Positions 25,312-34,500 of a stretch of 64,000 nt of DNA are shown piece by piece. The stretch's first letter is position 1. Every line of letters begins with the position of its first letter. This stretch comes from Sva-07 sp963716235. Its GTDB lineage: Bacteria; Actinomycetota; Acidimicrobiia; Acidimicrobiales; Ilumatobacteraceae. The stretch is from positions 62,001 to 126,000 of the forward strand of contig CAVQTE010000022.1 in the NCBI GenBank assembly GCA_963716235.1, written 5' to 3'. Made by a program: the position numbers and the translations under genes. The notes beneath the pieces are model-generated. The model was not told where the DNA came from. It saw only the letters and a program-made list of their open reading frames with translations, and did no database searches.

Positions 25312-25872
25312 ATGGATGGCGACATGGTCGACCCTCCTGACAAGGCTGATGGCGTCGATGGCCCCGCCGAGTTCGACGATGTGACCGACGATGCGACCGA
25401 CGATGTGACCGATGATGGTTTCGACGCGATCATCGGCGAGATCGATTACTCCGATGTCGATGTGCCTGCGCTGCTCGCCGAACGCGAGGAGTACAAGGGC
25501 ATCGCCCAACGGGTGCAGGCCGACTTCGAGAACTATCGCAAGCGTTCTGCCGCGCAATCGCTCGCCGAGGCCGATCGGGCATCGGGGCGCCTCGCCGAGG
25601 CGCTGCTCCCGGTGCTCGATGCCGCCGAGGCGGCGTTCCTCCGCCATCCCGAAGAGGTCGGCCCGCTGCTCAATCAGATGCTGGTCGAGCTCAAGAAGCA
25701 CGGGCTGGAAATCGTTGATCTCGAGGGTCAGCCGTTCGATCCGGAATTTGCCGAGGCCGTGGCCCATGAGCCCGGCGATGGTGGCGAGCCGGTGGTCTCG
25801 GACGTGCTGCGCAGCGGCTACACGTGGAAGGGCAAAGTCCTGCGTCCTGCGATGGTCAGGACCAAGGACTGA
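25312..25872 (+). CDS. grpE: Nucleotide exchange factor GrpE
   Basis: A 186-residue GrpE, the nucleotide exchange factor for DnaK. An acidic N-terminal tail (DDVTDDATDDVTDD) leads to the coiled-coil (LAEREEYKGIAQRVQADFENYRKR) and the C-terminal beta domain (FDPEFAEAVAHEPGDG, VSDVLRSGYTWKGKVLRPAMV). I use the ATG at 25312; a second ATG four codons later is also possible. A 14-bp-stem hairpin follows its stop. Confidence 0.96.
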   Translation: MDGDMVDPPDKADGVDGPAEFDDVTDDATDDVTDDGFDAIIGEIDYSDVDVPALLAEREEYKGIAQRVQADFENYRKRSAAQSLAEADRASGRLAEALLPVLDAAEAAFLRHPEEVGPLLNQMLVELKKHGLEIVDLEGQPFDPEFAEAVAHEPGDGGEPVVSDVLRSGYTWKGKVLRPAMVRTKD

Positions 25873-25874
25873 AA

Positions 25875-25907
25875 CGTCACGATTGGGGTCTGACCCCAAT
25901 CGTGACG
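25875..25907. terminator. Intraoperon hairpin between grpE and dnaJ
   Basis: Perfect 14-bp arms CGTCACGATTGGGG (25875-25888) and CCCCAATCGTGACG (25894-25907) with a 5-nt loop TCTGA. The centre is the palindrome GGGGTCTGACCCC. Because it lies inside an operon, it may be an mRNA stability or attenuation element rather than a full terminator. Confidence 0.55.
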
Positions 25908-25935
25908 GAGCGAGTCGAGGAGGAGGTGATCGCCG

Positions 25936-27072
25936 ATGGCTGCACAGCGTGAATGGTTCGAGAAGGACTACTACAAGACCCTGGGCGTCGAGCAGAGTGC
26001 GACCGCCAAGGAGATCACCAAGGCCTATCGCAAGCTCGCCCGCGACCTGCACCCCGACAAGAACCCCGGGGACGCCGTCGCCGAGGAGAAGTTCAAAGAG
26101 GTCGCTTCGGCGTACGACGTGCTCGGCGACGATGCCAAACGCAAGGAGTACGACGAGGTCCGCACCATGGGGCCGATGGCCGGCATGGGGGGCCGCGGCG
26201 CGCCCGGTGCCGGTGGATTCACGTTCAACGTCGACGACATGGGCGCTGGCGGCCTCGGCGACCTGTTCGGAAACATGTTCGGGCGTGGCGGCCAGGGTCG
26301 CGGGCGAGGGGGCGCCTCCTCGGGCGTCGGCCCACGACGTGGTGCCGACATCACCGCACAGCTCACGGTCGACTTCAAGGATTCGGTCAACGGCATCACC
26401 ACGACGCTGTTTCTCACGACCGACGCACAGTGCTCCACGTGCAACGGGTCGGGCGCCAAGCCCGGCACCTCGCCGTCCATGTGCTCGGCCTGTGGTGGTC
26501 GCGGCGTGGTCGACGACAACCAGGGCATGTTCTCGTTCTCGACGCCGTGTCGCGTGTGCGGCGGCCAGGGCGCGCGCATCGAGAATCCGTGTCCGACGTG
26601 TCGTGGCTCGGGAGTCGAGAAGCGCCAGCGAGAGGTCAAGACCCGCATCCCAGCGGGGGTCAAGGATGGCCAGACGATCCGGTTGAAGGGTCGCGGTGGC
26701 CCGGGCCGCAACGGCGGCCCGGCCGGCGATCTCCTCGTGGAACTCAAGGTGATGCCGCACCCGCTGTTCGGTCGCAGCGGCGACAACCTCACCGTCACGG
26801 TGCCCGTCACGTACCCGGAAGTCGCGCTCGGCGGCGACATCGATGTGCCGACGCTCGACGGAACGAGCGTCACGCTTCGTCTGCGGCCCGGAACCCAGAC
26901 CGGGAGTCGTCACCGTGTGAAGGGCAAGGGCATCGAAACCAAACACCACACCGGTGATCTGATCGTGACGGTCAACGTCCAGGTGCCGACCGATCTCACC
27001 GACGAGCAACGCGCGGCGATCGAGCAATTGGCGGCGGCGACTACGGTGAATCCCAGGAACTCACTGCCATGA
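25936..27072 (+). CDS. dnaJ: Chaperone DnaJ (Hsp40)
   Basis: A 378-residue class I Hsp40. The J domain (about 8-75, DYYKTLGVEQSATAKEI, LHPDKNPGD with HPD) is followed by a G/F-rich region (about 85-140) and four zinc-finger repeats (CSTCNGSG, CSACGGRG, CRVCGGQG, CPTCRGSG; about 165-225). The C-terminal substrate domains include GVKDGQTIRLKGRGGPG. ATG at 25936 follows GAGGAGGAGG. It stimulates DnaK ATPase. Its stop overlaps the hspR start. Confidence 0.97.
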   Translation: MAAQREWFEKDYYKTLGVEQSATAKEITKAYRKLARDLHPDKNPGDAVAEEKFKEVASAYDVLGDDAKRKEYDEVRTMGPMAGMGGRGAPGAGGFTFNVDDMGAGGLGDLFGNMFGRGGQGRGRGGASSGVGPRRGADITAQLTVDFKDSVNGITTTLFLTTDAQCSTCNGSGAKPGTSPSMCSACGGRGVVDDNQGMFSFSTPCRVCGGQGARIENPCPTCRGSGVEKRQREVKTRIPAGVKDGQTIRLKGRGGPGRNGGPAGDLLVELKVMPHPLFGRSGDNLTVTVPVTYPEVALGGDIDVPTLDGTSVTLRLRPGTQTGSRHRVKGKGIETKHHTGDLIVTVNVQVPTDLTDEQRAAIEQLAAATTVNPRNSLP

Positions 27073-27479
27073 CCACATCCGATGTCAACGAGCGCTCCCG
27101 CACACGGGCGGTGTACGTGATCTCCGTCGCGGCGGAACTGGCAGGGATGCATCCGCAGACGTTGCGCATCTACGAGCGCCGCGGCCTCGTCACGCCGGCT
27201 CGTACCGAGGGTGGGAACCGGCGCTACAGCGACGCTGACATCGCGATCCTCCGACGAATTGCCGAATTGACCAATGAGGGCATGAACCTCGAAGGCATCC
27301 GTCGTGTGATGCACCTCGAGATCGAGAATGCCCGCCTGCGAGCCGAACTCGACCATGCCCGCGACATCGCCAAGCACGCGATCGAAGCGGCAGAGGGCCG
27401 ACGGTCGGGGAGCGATCTGGTGCCGCTGCGTCAGGCGGTCGCCGTCTTCGGCCAACGCCCCTCGGTCTTCGACGACTGA
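27069..27479 (+). CDS. hspR: MerR-family heat-shock repressor HspR
   Basis: A 136-residue MerR-type regulator. The DNA-binding motif VYVISVAAELAGMHPQTLRIYERRGLV (read in two parts, about residues 14-40) and the wing RTEGGNRRYSDADI are classical for HspR, which binds HAIR sites and represses dnaK and clpB regulons with DnaK as co-repressor. A coiled-coil (IENARLRAELDHARDIAKHA) follows. ATG at 27069 overlaps the dnaJ stop by 4 bp. Confidence 0.95.
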   Translation: MTTSDVNERSRTRAVYVISVAAELAGMHPQTLRIYERRGLVTPARTEGGNRRYSDADIAILRRIAELTNEGMNLEGIRRVMHLEIENARLRAELDHARDIAKHAIEAAEGRRSGSDLVPLRQAVAVFGQRPSVFDD

Positions 27480-27480
27480 C

Positions 27481-27541
27481 TGAGACGCCGCCCTGAGGTG
27501 CGGGTCTGACCCTGCGTCTCACTGCGTCTCACCGCGTCTCA
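27481..27541. terminator. Convergent terminator region with three GCGTCTCA copies
   Basis: TGAGACGC (27481-27488), just after the hspR stop, can pair with any of three tandem GCGTCTCA copies (27514, 27524, 27534; 10-bp period). A small palindrome GGGTCTGACCC (27502-27512) lies between. The last copy contains the stop of the opposite-strand gene. It probably terminates transcription from both sides. Confidence 0.5.
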
Positions 27542-28567
27542 TTCGGATCGCTTGCGGCGGGGGAACAGCCGACTGATCGTGCGCTTGACGGGACCGATCG
27601 TCGCCGGTTCTTCCTTGGGTGGCAGGCTCGAGAGTCGCTCCACCACCCACGGTCGATCGAACGGGTCGATGGTCGCCGCAGTCGGTGACAGCATGTCGAC
27701 CGGGCGCAGCCGCCCGGCGAGGCCGGCGGCACCGACTGCGGCACCGAGCGCCACGCACTGTCGCAGCGGCGACCGTGGGTCGTGTGGCGGAAACGGTGGG
27801 TACGGGACCCCGGCGATCAGCAGCCGATCATGGTCGCCCTCGTGTCCGGCCTCATGTCCTGCTGGGAGATCGTCACCCAACTCGTCGACGAACCTGCGCA
27901 GCTCTGCGACGAGGTGTGCGGGCTCGGCGATGCCTTCGAACCAGCCGGTCGAGAACTCCGCAGTCGCGAGATCGAGTGATGGCGCCATGCGTCCGATCGA
28001 CTCGACCGCAGCGGCGACCACCGGTTGCCCCGACGTGCACATCGACTCGAACGACTCGTCGAGCGCGGCGTCGCGGCGTGCCCTGGTCACCTGCTCGTCG
28101 ACGACTCGCGCGAGTGCCACCGGGCTCGGCTCGACGGTCACATCGAGGAAGCCTGCCCGCTCGGCGAGTGCCTCGATGCGTCGGATCTCGTCTTCGTCCC
28201 AACGGACTGCGAGGAGCCACCGTCGTGGACCGTGGTCGAGGAGCAGCGTCGAGGCCACCGACTCGTCGCGCAGGAGTTGTGCCCGCAACGTGTTGAGTTC
28301 GGCACCGGTGCGCCCGGTCACTTCGATGCGTCGCAACGTGCTGGCGGGCGGAAAGGTGCCGATTCGCGTGGTGTCGGTCGGGTCGTCCAACTCCGCTCGA
28401 AGTCGAACGAACGCGTCGACCACCGACCGGTCGTCGCGGCTGTCGCCGATCGCCACCTCGGCCGCCGCGGTCAGCCAACCCTCCTGATCGGCGCCGAGGC
28501 GGACGCCGCGAACGAGTTGACGGGTGAACTCGATGCCGACGCCGTCGCCGCGACCGAACGTGTTCAC
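27539..28567 (-). CDS. Uncharacterised protein, possibly a degenerate PilM-like actin-fold protein
   Basis: A 342-residue protein starting with GTG at 28567, coupled to the FtsK-like gene (GTGA overlap). No family is certain. The order of its segments resembles PilM/actin-fold proteins: GIEFTRQLVRGVRLG where PilM has GIDIGxxxxKxVxL, VDAFVRLRAEL, a TLRRIEVTG strand, LLLDHGPRRWLLAVRW and IRRIEALAERAGFLDVTVEPSPVALARVV. The phosphate-binding Asp-Gly and Lys positions are not conserved, so nucleotide binding is doubtful. The C-terminal tail is basic (ISRLFPRRKRS). Co-occurrence with an EssC-like protein suggests a secretion or surface-assembly function. The resemblance is my own reading and could be wrong. 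Confidence 0.45.
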   Translation of the reverse strand: MNTFGRGDGVGIEFTRQLVRGVRLGADQEGWLTAAAEVAIGDSRDDRSVVDAFVRLRAELDDPTDTTRIGTFPPASTLRRIEVTGRTGAELNTLRAQLLRDESVASTLLLDHGPRRWLLAVRWDEDEIRRIEALAERAGFLDVTVEPSPVALARVVDEQVTRARRDAALDESFESMCTSGQPVVAAAVESIGRMAPSLDLATAEFSTGWFEGIAEPAHLVAELRRFVDELGDDLPAGHEAGHEGDHDRLLIAGVPYPPFPPHDPRSPLRQCVALGAAVGAAGLAGRLRPVDMLSPTAATIDPFDRPWVVERLSSLPPKEEPATIGPVKRTISRLFPRRKRSE

Positions 28568-31437
28568 CGCGCACCGTCTCGCGGGTCGGTCAGCCGTTCG
28601 GATATCGCTGAGGCGAGGGAGCGATCGAGCGCCGCGAGTTGAACGATCTCTCCGGTCTCGAGCATGCGGCAGCGACCCCGAGGGCCATCCGGTGACCCGC
28701 CGAGCCGTCGCTGATCATCGGGGTCGGCCAGGGAGCCGATCAGGTGGCGTCCGGGTGCTGTGAGGAGCGGCCCGGCATCGTCGGCGGTGCGGGCAACCGC
28801 CACGACGGACCGTGCGGCAGTGAGCCCCCGGTCGAGCCGATCGAGCGCCCCCTTCACCGCGGCCTGAGCACGTAGGTGACCGAGGTCGTCGATCACGACG
28901 ATGAGCCGTTGGCCGTCGGGCCCTCCCGGCTTCTCCAACACCTCGAGCAGGGCCGCGAGGTCGTCGGACTCATCCGGCGCCACCACGAGGTGACGCCGAT
29001 CGATCGTCCGGATCACCTGCCTGCGGGTTGGAGAGCGATCGACCACGACGAGCTCAGCATCGGCGGGAGCGATGCGGTCGATCATTCCGACCAGCACGGT
29101 CGCGAGGAGATCGTCCACCCCGGAGCGCAGCGAACCGAACGCCACGAGCAGTCCGTCGTCGGGCTGCCACCAGATCGGCTGCTGTCCGGTGATCGCAACG
29201 TCGATCAGTCCAATGGGCACAGCGTCGCCGGGCCACTCGGCGAACAACGCATCGGTGTCGATCGACGACGGCAATGACGCAGGAATGAGCCACGGATGTT
29301 CGACCTCGTCGGTTGCTTCGCGCGCACGCTGGGCGAGATCGCGACACGCTGCCATGAACGACAACGGGGTCGACTGCGATCGCTGCTCGATGCGGTGCTC
29401 CAACGGTGTCAGGGCCCTTCCCAGCACGAGCGGTCGGAGCACCAGGTCGGCTTCGTCGGGCGGGTCGTCATCGAGGTGCACGGCGACCGGGCCGCCCGGC
29501 GTGTCGACGACGGCGCGTCGGCGGTCACCTCGTCGCTCGACCGTGATCTCGATCATGTGATCGGCGTTGCCGAGGGCATCGGCGGCGGCGATGATCAGGC
29601 AGAGACCGGGGAGGTCGGGCGAGGCAGCGATCAGTGCGTCACGCAGCGGCCGATCGGTGGCGGTGCTCATGACCACGACGACGAACTGCGGCGTGTCCTC
29701 GAGGGCCAACAGATGGCCGAGGCGTGCGATCAATCGACTGGGGTCGATTTCGTTCCCGGCGCCCGTCACAGTCGCGCCGACCGTGTGGGGGAAGTCATCA
29801 AGTGTCGATGAAGCAGCCGCGCTGAGGTCGAGGAGCAGCATCGTGGAGGGACCGAGCCGGGTGCAGGCCGCGACGGCAATCGTGACCGCCACTCGGGCTG
29901 CCTCCTGCGCATCGGATGCTGCGATGACGATGTCGTGGGATGTCAGATCGAGTCCGACCGAGTCGTCGACACCGAATGGCACCGCCGTCAGATCGATGTC
30001 GGGGTCGGCCCAGTGTCGACGGAGGTCATCGGGCGTCGGGTCGCCCAGACAGTGCAGCAATGAACGGCGCGGCGTTGCTCGTTCAGGCTCGACCACGGGC
30101 TCAGCAGGCAGTTCCGTGTCGGCGAGAGGGGCCAGTGCCCGTGCGACCTCGGCGGCCACGCCCGGCTCCACGAGCGCCCCGACCACCCCGTCGGTGTCGA
30201 CATCTTGCGTGAGCGACACGAGGTGCCAACGCCGGTCGGGCGATTCCGTGATCAGCGTCGTGGACAACGCCGGCGCGAGCCCCGCATCGTCGCAGAGGGC
30301 GATCACCCGCAGACCCGCCGGGGGACTCGTCAACAGCGATTGCAGTGGCGACTCGCGTCGGCGCCAGAGGTTCGGGTCGTCGATCACGAGCAGCGTGAGG
30401 TGAGCTGACAGTGTTCGCCGGTCGGCCGACGGGTGTGCCCAGGCAGAGATGTCGTCGCGAGTCGCGAGCACCATCGGGCCGTCGTCGACGCGGAGGTGGG
30501 GCAACCACTTCGCCCAGTCCCACTCGGCCAGCCGATCGGGTGCAGTGGCGATCACCACGTCGAGGTCGGCCGGGCTGTGGGCAGTGGTTGCTTCGACCAG
30601 CACGGCGCGAGCCAGCGCGGTACGTGCGGCCTCGCCGCCGGCGATCGCCACTGCTTGCTCGCTGAACAGGTCGATCTCGACGACCTCGAGGTCTCCGGCG
30701 GGGTCTTCGCGTATGCCGATCGGGATGACGAATGCGTCAGGTCGGCCCGGACGGCGTTGCCAGAGCGTGGGCCGAGCTTCCGTTGCGTCGCGCACCGCAT
30801 CGATCGCAGGCAGTCTCGGTGGCGTACCTGGTCGCAGCGGCGGGCGGCTGAACGGGATCGTGCCGTCGGGGTCGGGTGGCGGGAGACGTCGAGGGCCCGA
30901 TGGTGGCCCTCGATCGATGACGAATGCCCGGTCGTCGACGGTGAGGACACCGTCATCCCAGACAACATTCGAACCCACTGGTGAACCTGCGATGCGCATC
31001 GATGAGCGTCGTCGATCGCCCGCTGCCTCGACCGTCACCACGCCGTCAGGTGCGACGGTGATCTCGAATGCCCGTTCCTCCACGGTGGCGAAGCTGAGTT
31101 CGTCGGCACTCAGGCGACGGCCCGGGCCGATTCGGTAACGCCCCAGCGACAGCATGCGTGACCGTCCTGCGCCTGGACCGGCAATCTGGACGAGTTCCAC
31201 GTCGTCGGGCTGACGCGACACCGGTACAGCCGGATCGGTGGTCACGGTCGAGCCGATCAGCAGGTGTGCCGCGTCGAGCGGCGTTGCGCAGTCGATCGTT
31301 CGGTCGTCGACGCGAGCGACTCTGGGAACCGCCTGTCCGCTGACCGCGGCGATCAGATCCCCGAGGGTGCAGCTCGGTCCGTGGCGGACGATGGTCACGT
31401 CGGCGTCGCCGTGAGGAGTGCGTACCACGAGGTCCAT
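28564..31437 (-). CDS. EssC/EccC-like FtsK-SpoIIIE protein with FHA-like N terminus and degenerate P-loops
   Basis: A 957-residue soluble protein. An N-terminal FHA-like region (about 1-185; GRYRIGPGRRLS, STVTTDPAVPV) is followed by three FtsK/SpoIIIE-type modules (about 230-440, 470-660 and 700-940), the layout of type VII secretion ATPases but without transmembrane helices. All three Walker A sites are lost: AIAGGEAARTAL, IAASDAQEAAR and AFGSLRSGVDD replace GxxGxGKS/T. A Walker B-like strand remains in module 3 (LIVVIDDLG). It is therefore probably not an active translocase. ATG at 31437 follows a GTG in frame at 31440. It is divergent from the giant Ig protein, with about 150 bp of shared upstream DNA. 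Confidence 0.7.
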   Translation of the reverse strand: MDLVVRTPHGDADVTIVRHGPSCTLGDLIAAVSGQAVPRVARVDDRTIDCATPLDAAHLLIGSTVTTDPAVPVSRQPDDVELVQIAGPGAGRSRMLSLGRYRIGPGRRLSADELSFATVEERAFEITVAPDGVVTVEAAGDRRRSSMRIAGSPVGSNVVWDDGVLTVDDRAFVIDRGPPSGPRRLPPPDPDGTIPFSRPPLRPGTPPRLPAIDAVRDATEARPTLWQRRPGRPDAFVIPIGIREDPAGDLEVVEIDLFSEQAVAIAGGEAARTALARAVLVEATTAHSPADLDVVIATAPDRLAEWDWAKWLPHLRVDDGPMVLATRDDISAWAHPSADRRTLSAHLTLLVIDDPNLWRRRESPLQSLLTSPPAGLRVIALCDDAGLAPALSTTLITESPDRRWHLVSLTQDVDTDGVVGALVEPGVAAEVARALAPLADTELPAEPVVEPERATPRRSLLHCLGDPTPDDLRRHWADPDIDLTAVPFGVDDSVGLDLTSHDIVIAASDAQEAARVAVTIAVAACTRLGPSTMLLLDLSAAASSTLDDFPHTVGATVTGAGNEIDPSRLIARLGHLLALEDTPQFVVVVMSTATDRPLRDALIAASPDLPGLCLIIAAADALGNADHMIEITVERRGDRRRAVVDTPGGPVAVHLDDDPPDEADLVLRPLVLGRALTPLEHRIEQRSQSTPLSFMAACRDLAQRAREATDEVEHPWLIPASLPSSIDTDALFAEWPGDAVPIGLIDVAITGQQPIWWQPDDGLLVAFGSLRSGVDDLLATVLVGMIDRIAPADAELVVVDRSPTRRQVIRTIDRRHLVVAPDESDDLAALLEVLEKPGGPDGQRLIVVIDDLGHLRAQAAVKGALDRLDRGLTAARSVVAVARTADDAGPLLTAPGRHLIGSLADPDDQRRLGGSPDGPRGRCRMLETGEIVQLAALDRSLASAISERLTDPRDGAR

Positions 31438-31592
31438 CACTGCGCAGACTACGGCTCAGACGGCAGCAGCTGATCGACCCCCGTGCGTGCCGTGCCCGTC
31501 TTGACGAAATCTCGACAATGATTCAAGTCCGGGTCACGGATGTCGATACAAACGTGTGAGTTTCCGCCACTCGCCCGACCATTGAGGGAACC

Positions 31593-34500
31593 GTGACGTC
31601 GTCGACTGTGACCTGGCGCCAAGCCGTTGCTGCCACCGCAGCGACGTTGTTTGCGCTGTTTGCGTTCATGGTCGTCGTGCGCTCCGACGGCCTGCCTGCG
31701 GTCGATGCAGCCTCCGCACGGGCGACCGCTTGGTTCGTTCATCAGCCCACGGGACGTGTGGTGCTGGTCGACGGCTATGGCGGCCGAGCGCTGGCAAGCC
31801 TCGACACCGGAGTCCGGGGCGACGAACTCACGGTCGCTGAGGGGGGCCCCGGCGCCTACCTGCTCAACGACGTGACGGCGGAGGCGCAGGTGATCGACTC
31901 GGTCGACTTGCGCCTCGGTACACCGTTCGGTCTCACGGCACTGGGTACCGGTCGCGCCCTGTCGAGCATGGGTCAGGCCGGTCTCGTGGTCGTGAACCCC
32001 GCCGAGAACGCGGGCAACGTGGTTCCGGCCGATGGGGAGCCGATTGCCTTCCCGGTCGAGGCCGGCAGCGCGACGCAGATCGCGCCCGATGGCTCGATCT
32101 GGTCGTTGGTCGACGGTGATCTGCTGCGCACGACGTCGTCGGCCACCGAGACCACCCGCCTCGGTGTACCCGGCGCCACGCTGTCGCTGGTCGGCAACGC
32201 GGCGTTCGTGGTCGATGCCGAGAATCGTCGGGCCCGCCTCGGCGATGGCGACTGGCAGTCACTGCCGACCGATGTCGACCCGAGCGAGATCATCAGTCAG
32301 GTTCCCGGTCCACCCGCCGAGTGTGGTTGGGTCGGCGCCAATGACGATCTGTGGTGCGTGGCACGTGACGGCATCGATGAGACGTCCGTCATCGATGGGC
32401 TCGACATGGACGGCTCCGACCTCCTGGCCATAGCCGGCGACGCGGCTGCAGTCGTCGAGCGCGGGCCCAGTTCGATCACGCGGATCGACTGGCGCAAGGG
32501 GGAACTCCTCGACGAGTTCCCTGCCGGCGTGTCGTCCGACGCCACGCTGGCTGTGACGGCCACGGTCGACCTCGTCTGGGTCGACGACGTGGCAGGCGAC
32601 TTCGTCTGGGGAGTGAACCCGTGGGGTATCCAGGCGATCGACAAGAACGCTCAAGGAATTCTGGTCCTCGACGACGATGGCGAACTCGTGGATGATGTTC
32701 GGTCCGGCCCGGCGACCGCAGGCGTGGACGACAGTGCAGCGAGCGAACCGGAAGTTCGCGAACCCGACGACAACGGGATCGATGACCCTCCGATCGCGGT
32801 CGACGATCCCGTGATGGCCCGTTCCGGCGCGTCGGTTCCGGTTCCGGTGACGGCCAACGACTACGACCCCGACGGCGAAGCGATTGCAGTGTCGAGTGTC
32901 GGCGTTCCGGGCCATGGTTCGGTTGACATCGGCACGGCGACCACGGTCGTCTACACCCCCGAGCCGGGCTACGTCGGCGTCGACACGTTCGGCTACACGA
33001 TCGTCGACGGGAACGGCACCACGGCAACGGCAACCGTCGTCATCGAGTTGCTCGCTGCCGGTTCGACGAACAAGCCACCCCTGGGTGTGGGCGACCAGGT
33101 CGAGACGGGCGCCGAGACCGCGGTGATCATCGATGTGTTGCTCAACGACGTCGATCCCGAACGTGACGCGATCCAACTCGGCGGCTTCTCACCTCCCGCT
33201 GGTGTCGGTGCAGCTTCGCTCGGCGAGGTCACCGAAACGGTCGGGCCCTCGGGGCTTCCCGCCCTTCGATTCGCACCAGCGGAAGGCTTCGAGGGAACGG
33301 CGATCTTCACGTACCGCCCGGTTGATGCGCTCGAGGCCGTCGGCAACGACGTCGAGGTGCGTGTCGAGGTGGCCCGGGCCGGCGACCCCAACCGAGCGCC
33401 CAGCGTGCGACCCGATGCCGTTCGGCTGCGCCGCAACGTGGAGACACCGTTGCCGGTCCTCGTCAACGATTCCGATCCGGACGGCGATCCGATGGTGTTG
33501 ACCGTGGTGGAACCGCTGCCGCCGGGGCTGGAGGTCTCCGTCGAGGGAGAGCAACTCGCGGTCGTCGCCCGCGCTGGCGCGGCACCGCTGGCACCGTTCG
33601 AGTACGACGTCGACGACGGGAACGGCCACGTGGTCAGGGGGTCGGTGCTCGTCGAGATCATCGACGACGTCGAACCGAATCGTCCTCCCGTGGTCACCTC
33701 CGACACCGACAAGGTCGTGATCGGGCAGTCAGCGATCGTCGACGTGACGGCTAATGATGTCGACCCCGACGGCGACCCGTTGACCGTCGTGTCGGTCACT
33801 CAGCCCGAGAACAACAGTGGGCAGGCGGTCGTGTTCAGTCGTGACCAGATCCAGTTCTCCCCATCGCCACTGGCCGACGACGGCGGGCAAGCGAACGCCC
33901 GGTTCACCTACACCGTCAGCGACGGCAACGGTCACGAGGTAGCCGGTGAGGTGACGGTCACCGTTCTGCCCGAGCCGTTGGCCGAGCCACCCTTCGCGCG
34001 TGACGACTCCACCTTTACGTTCGTCGACGTGCCGGTGACCGTCGATGTCCTGCGCAACGACGGCGACCCGTCAGGTGGTCGACCCACGATCGTCGGGCGG
34101 CCGGGCTGTCCGTCGGGTGGGAAGGCGACGGTGACCGCCGACAGCCAGGTGCGCTACGACCCGCCCCTCGGTCAGTCGGGGGCGTTCCGCTGTACCTACG
34201 AGGTGACGAACGCACGTGGGTTACGGGCCTCGGCGTCGATCATCATCTCGGTTCGCGAACCCCAGATCACGAACCTCCCGCCGGAAGTCGTCAACGACCG
34301 AATGACGGTCGAAGTCGGCGCGAGCTCCTCGATCAACGTGGTCGCGAACGACCGAGATCCTGACGGCAGTGACGCCGACCTGGAACTTGTCTCGTCCACC
34401 GCGCCGACGCTGGGAACGGCGACCCGAACCGGGAACACCATCACCTTCGTCGCCGGGACCCAGACCGGCAACACGACCATCAACTACCAGGTCGCCGACG

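Noticed and set aside
25153..27027. 624-codon minus-strand open frame opposite grpE-dnaJ
   Set aside because: Shadow of well-conserved chaperone genes.
31441..31592. TTGACG near 31501 as a promoter of the Ig protein or EssC-like gene
   Set aside because: No -10-like hexamer at suitable spacing on either strand; the region is probably a divergent promoter, but I cannot place it.
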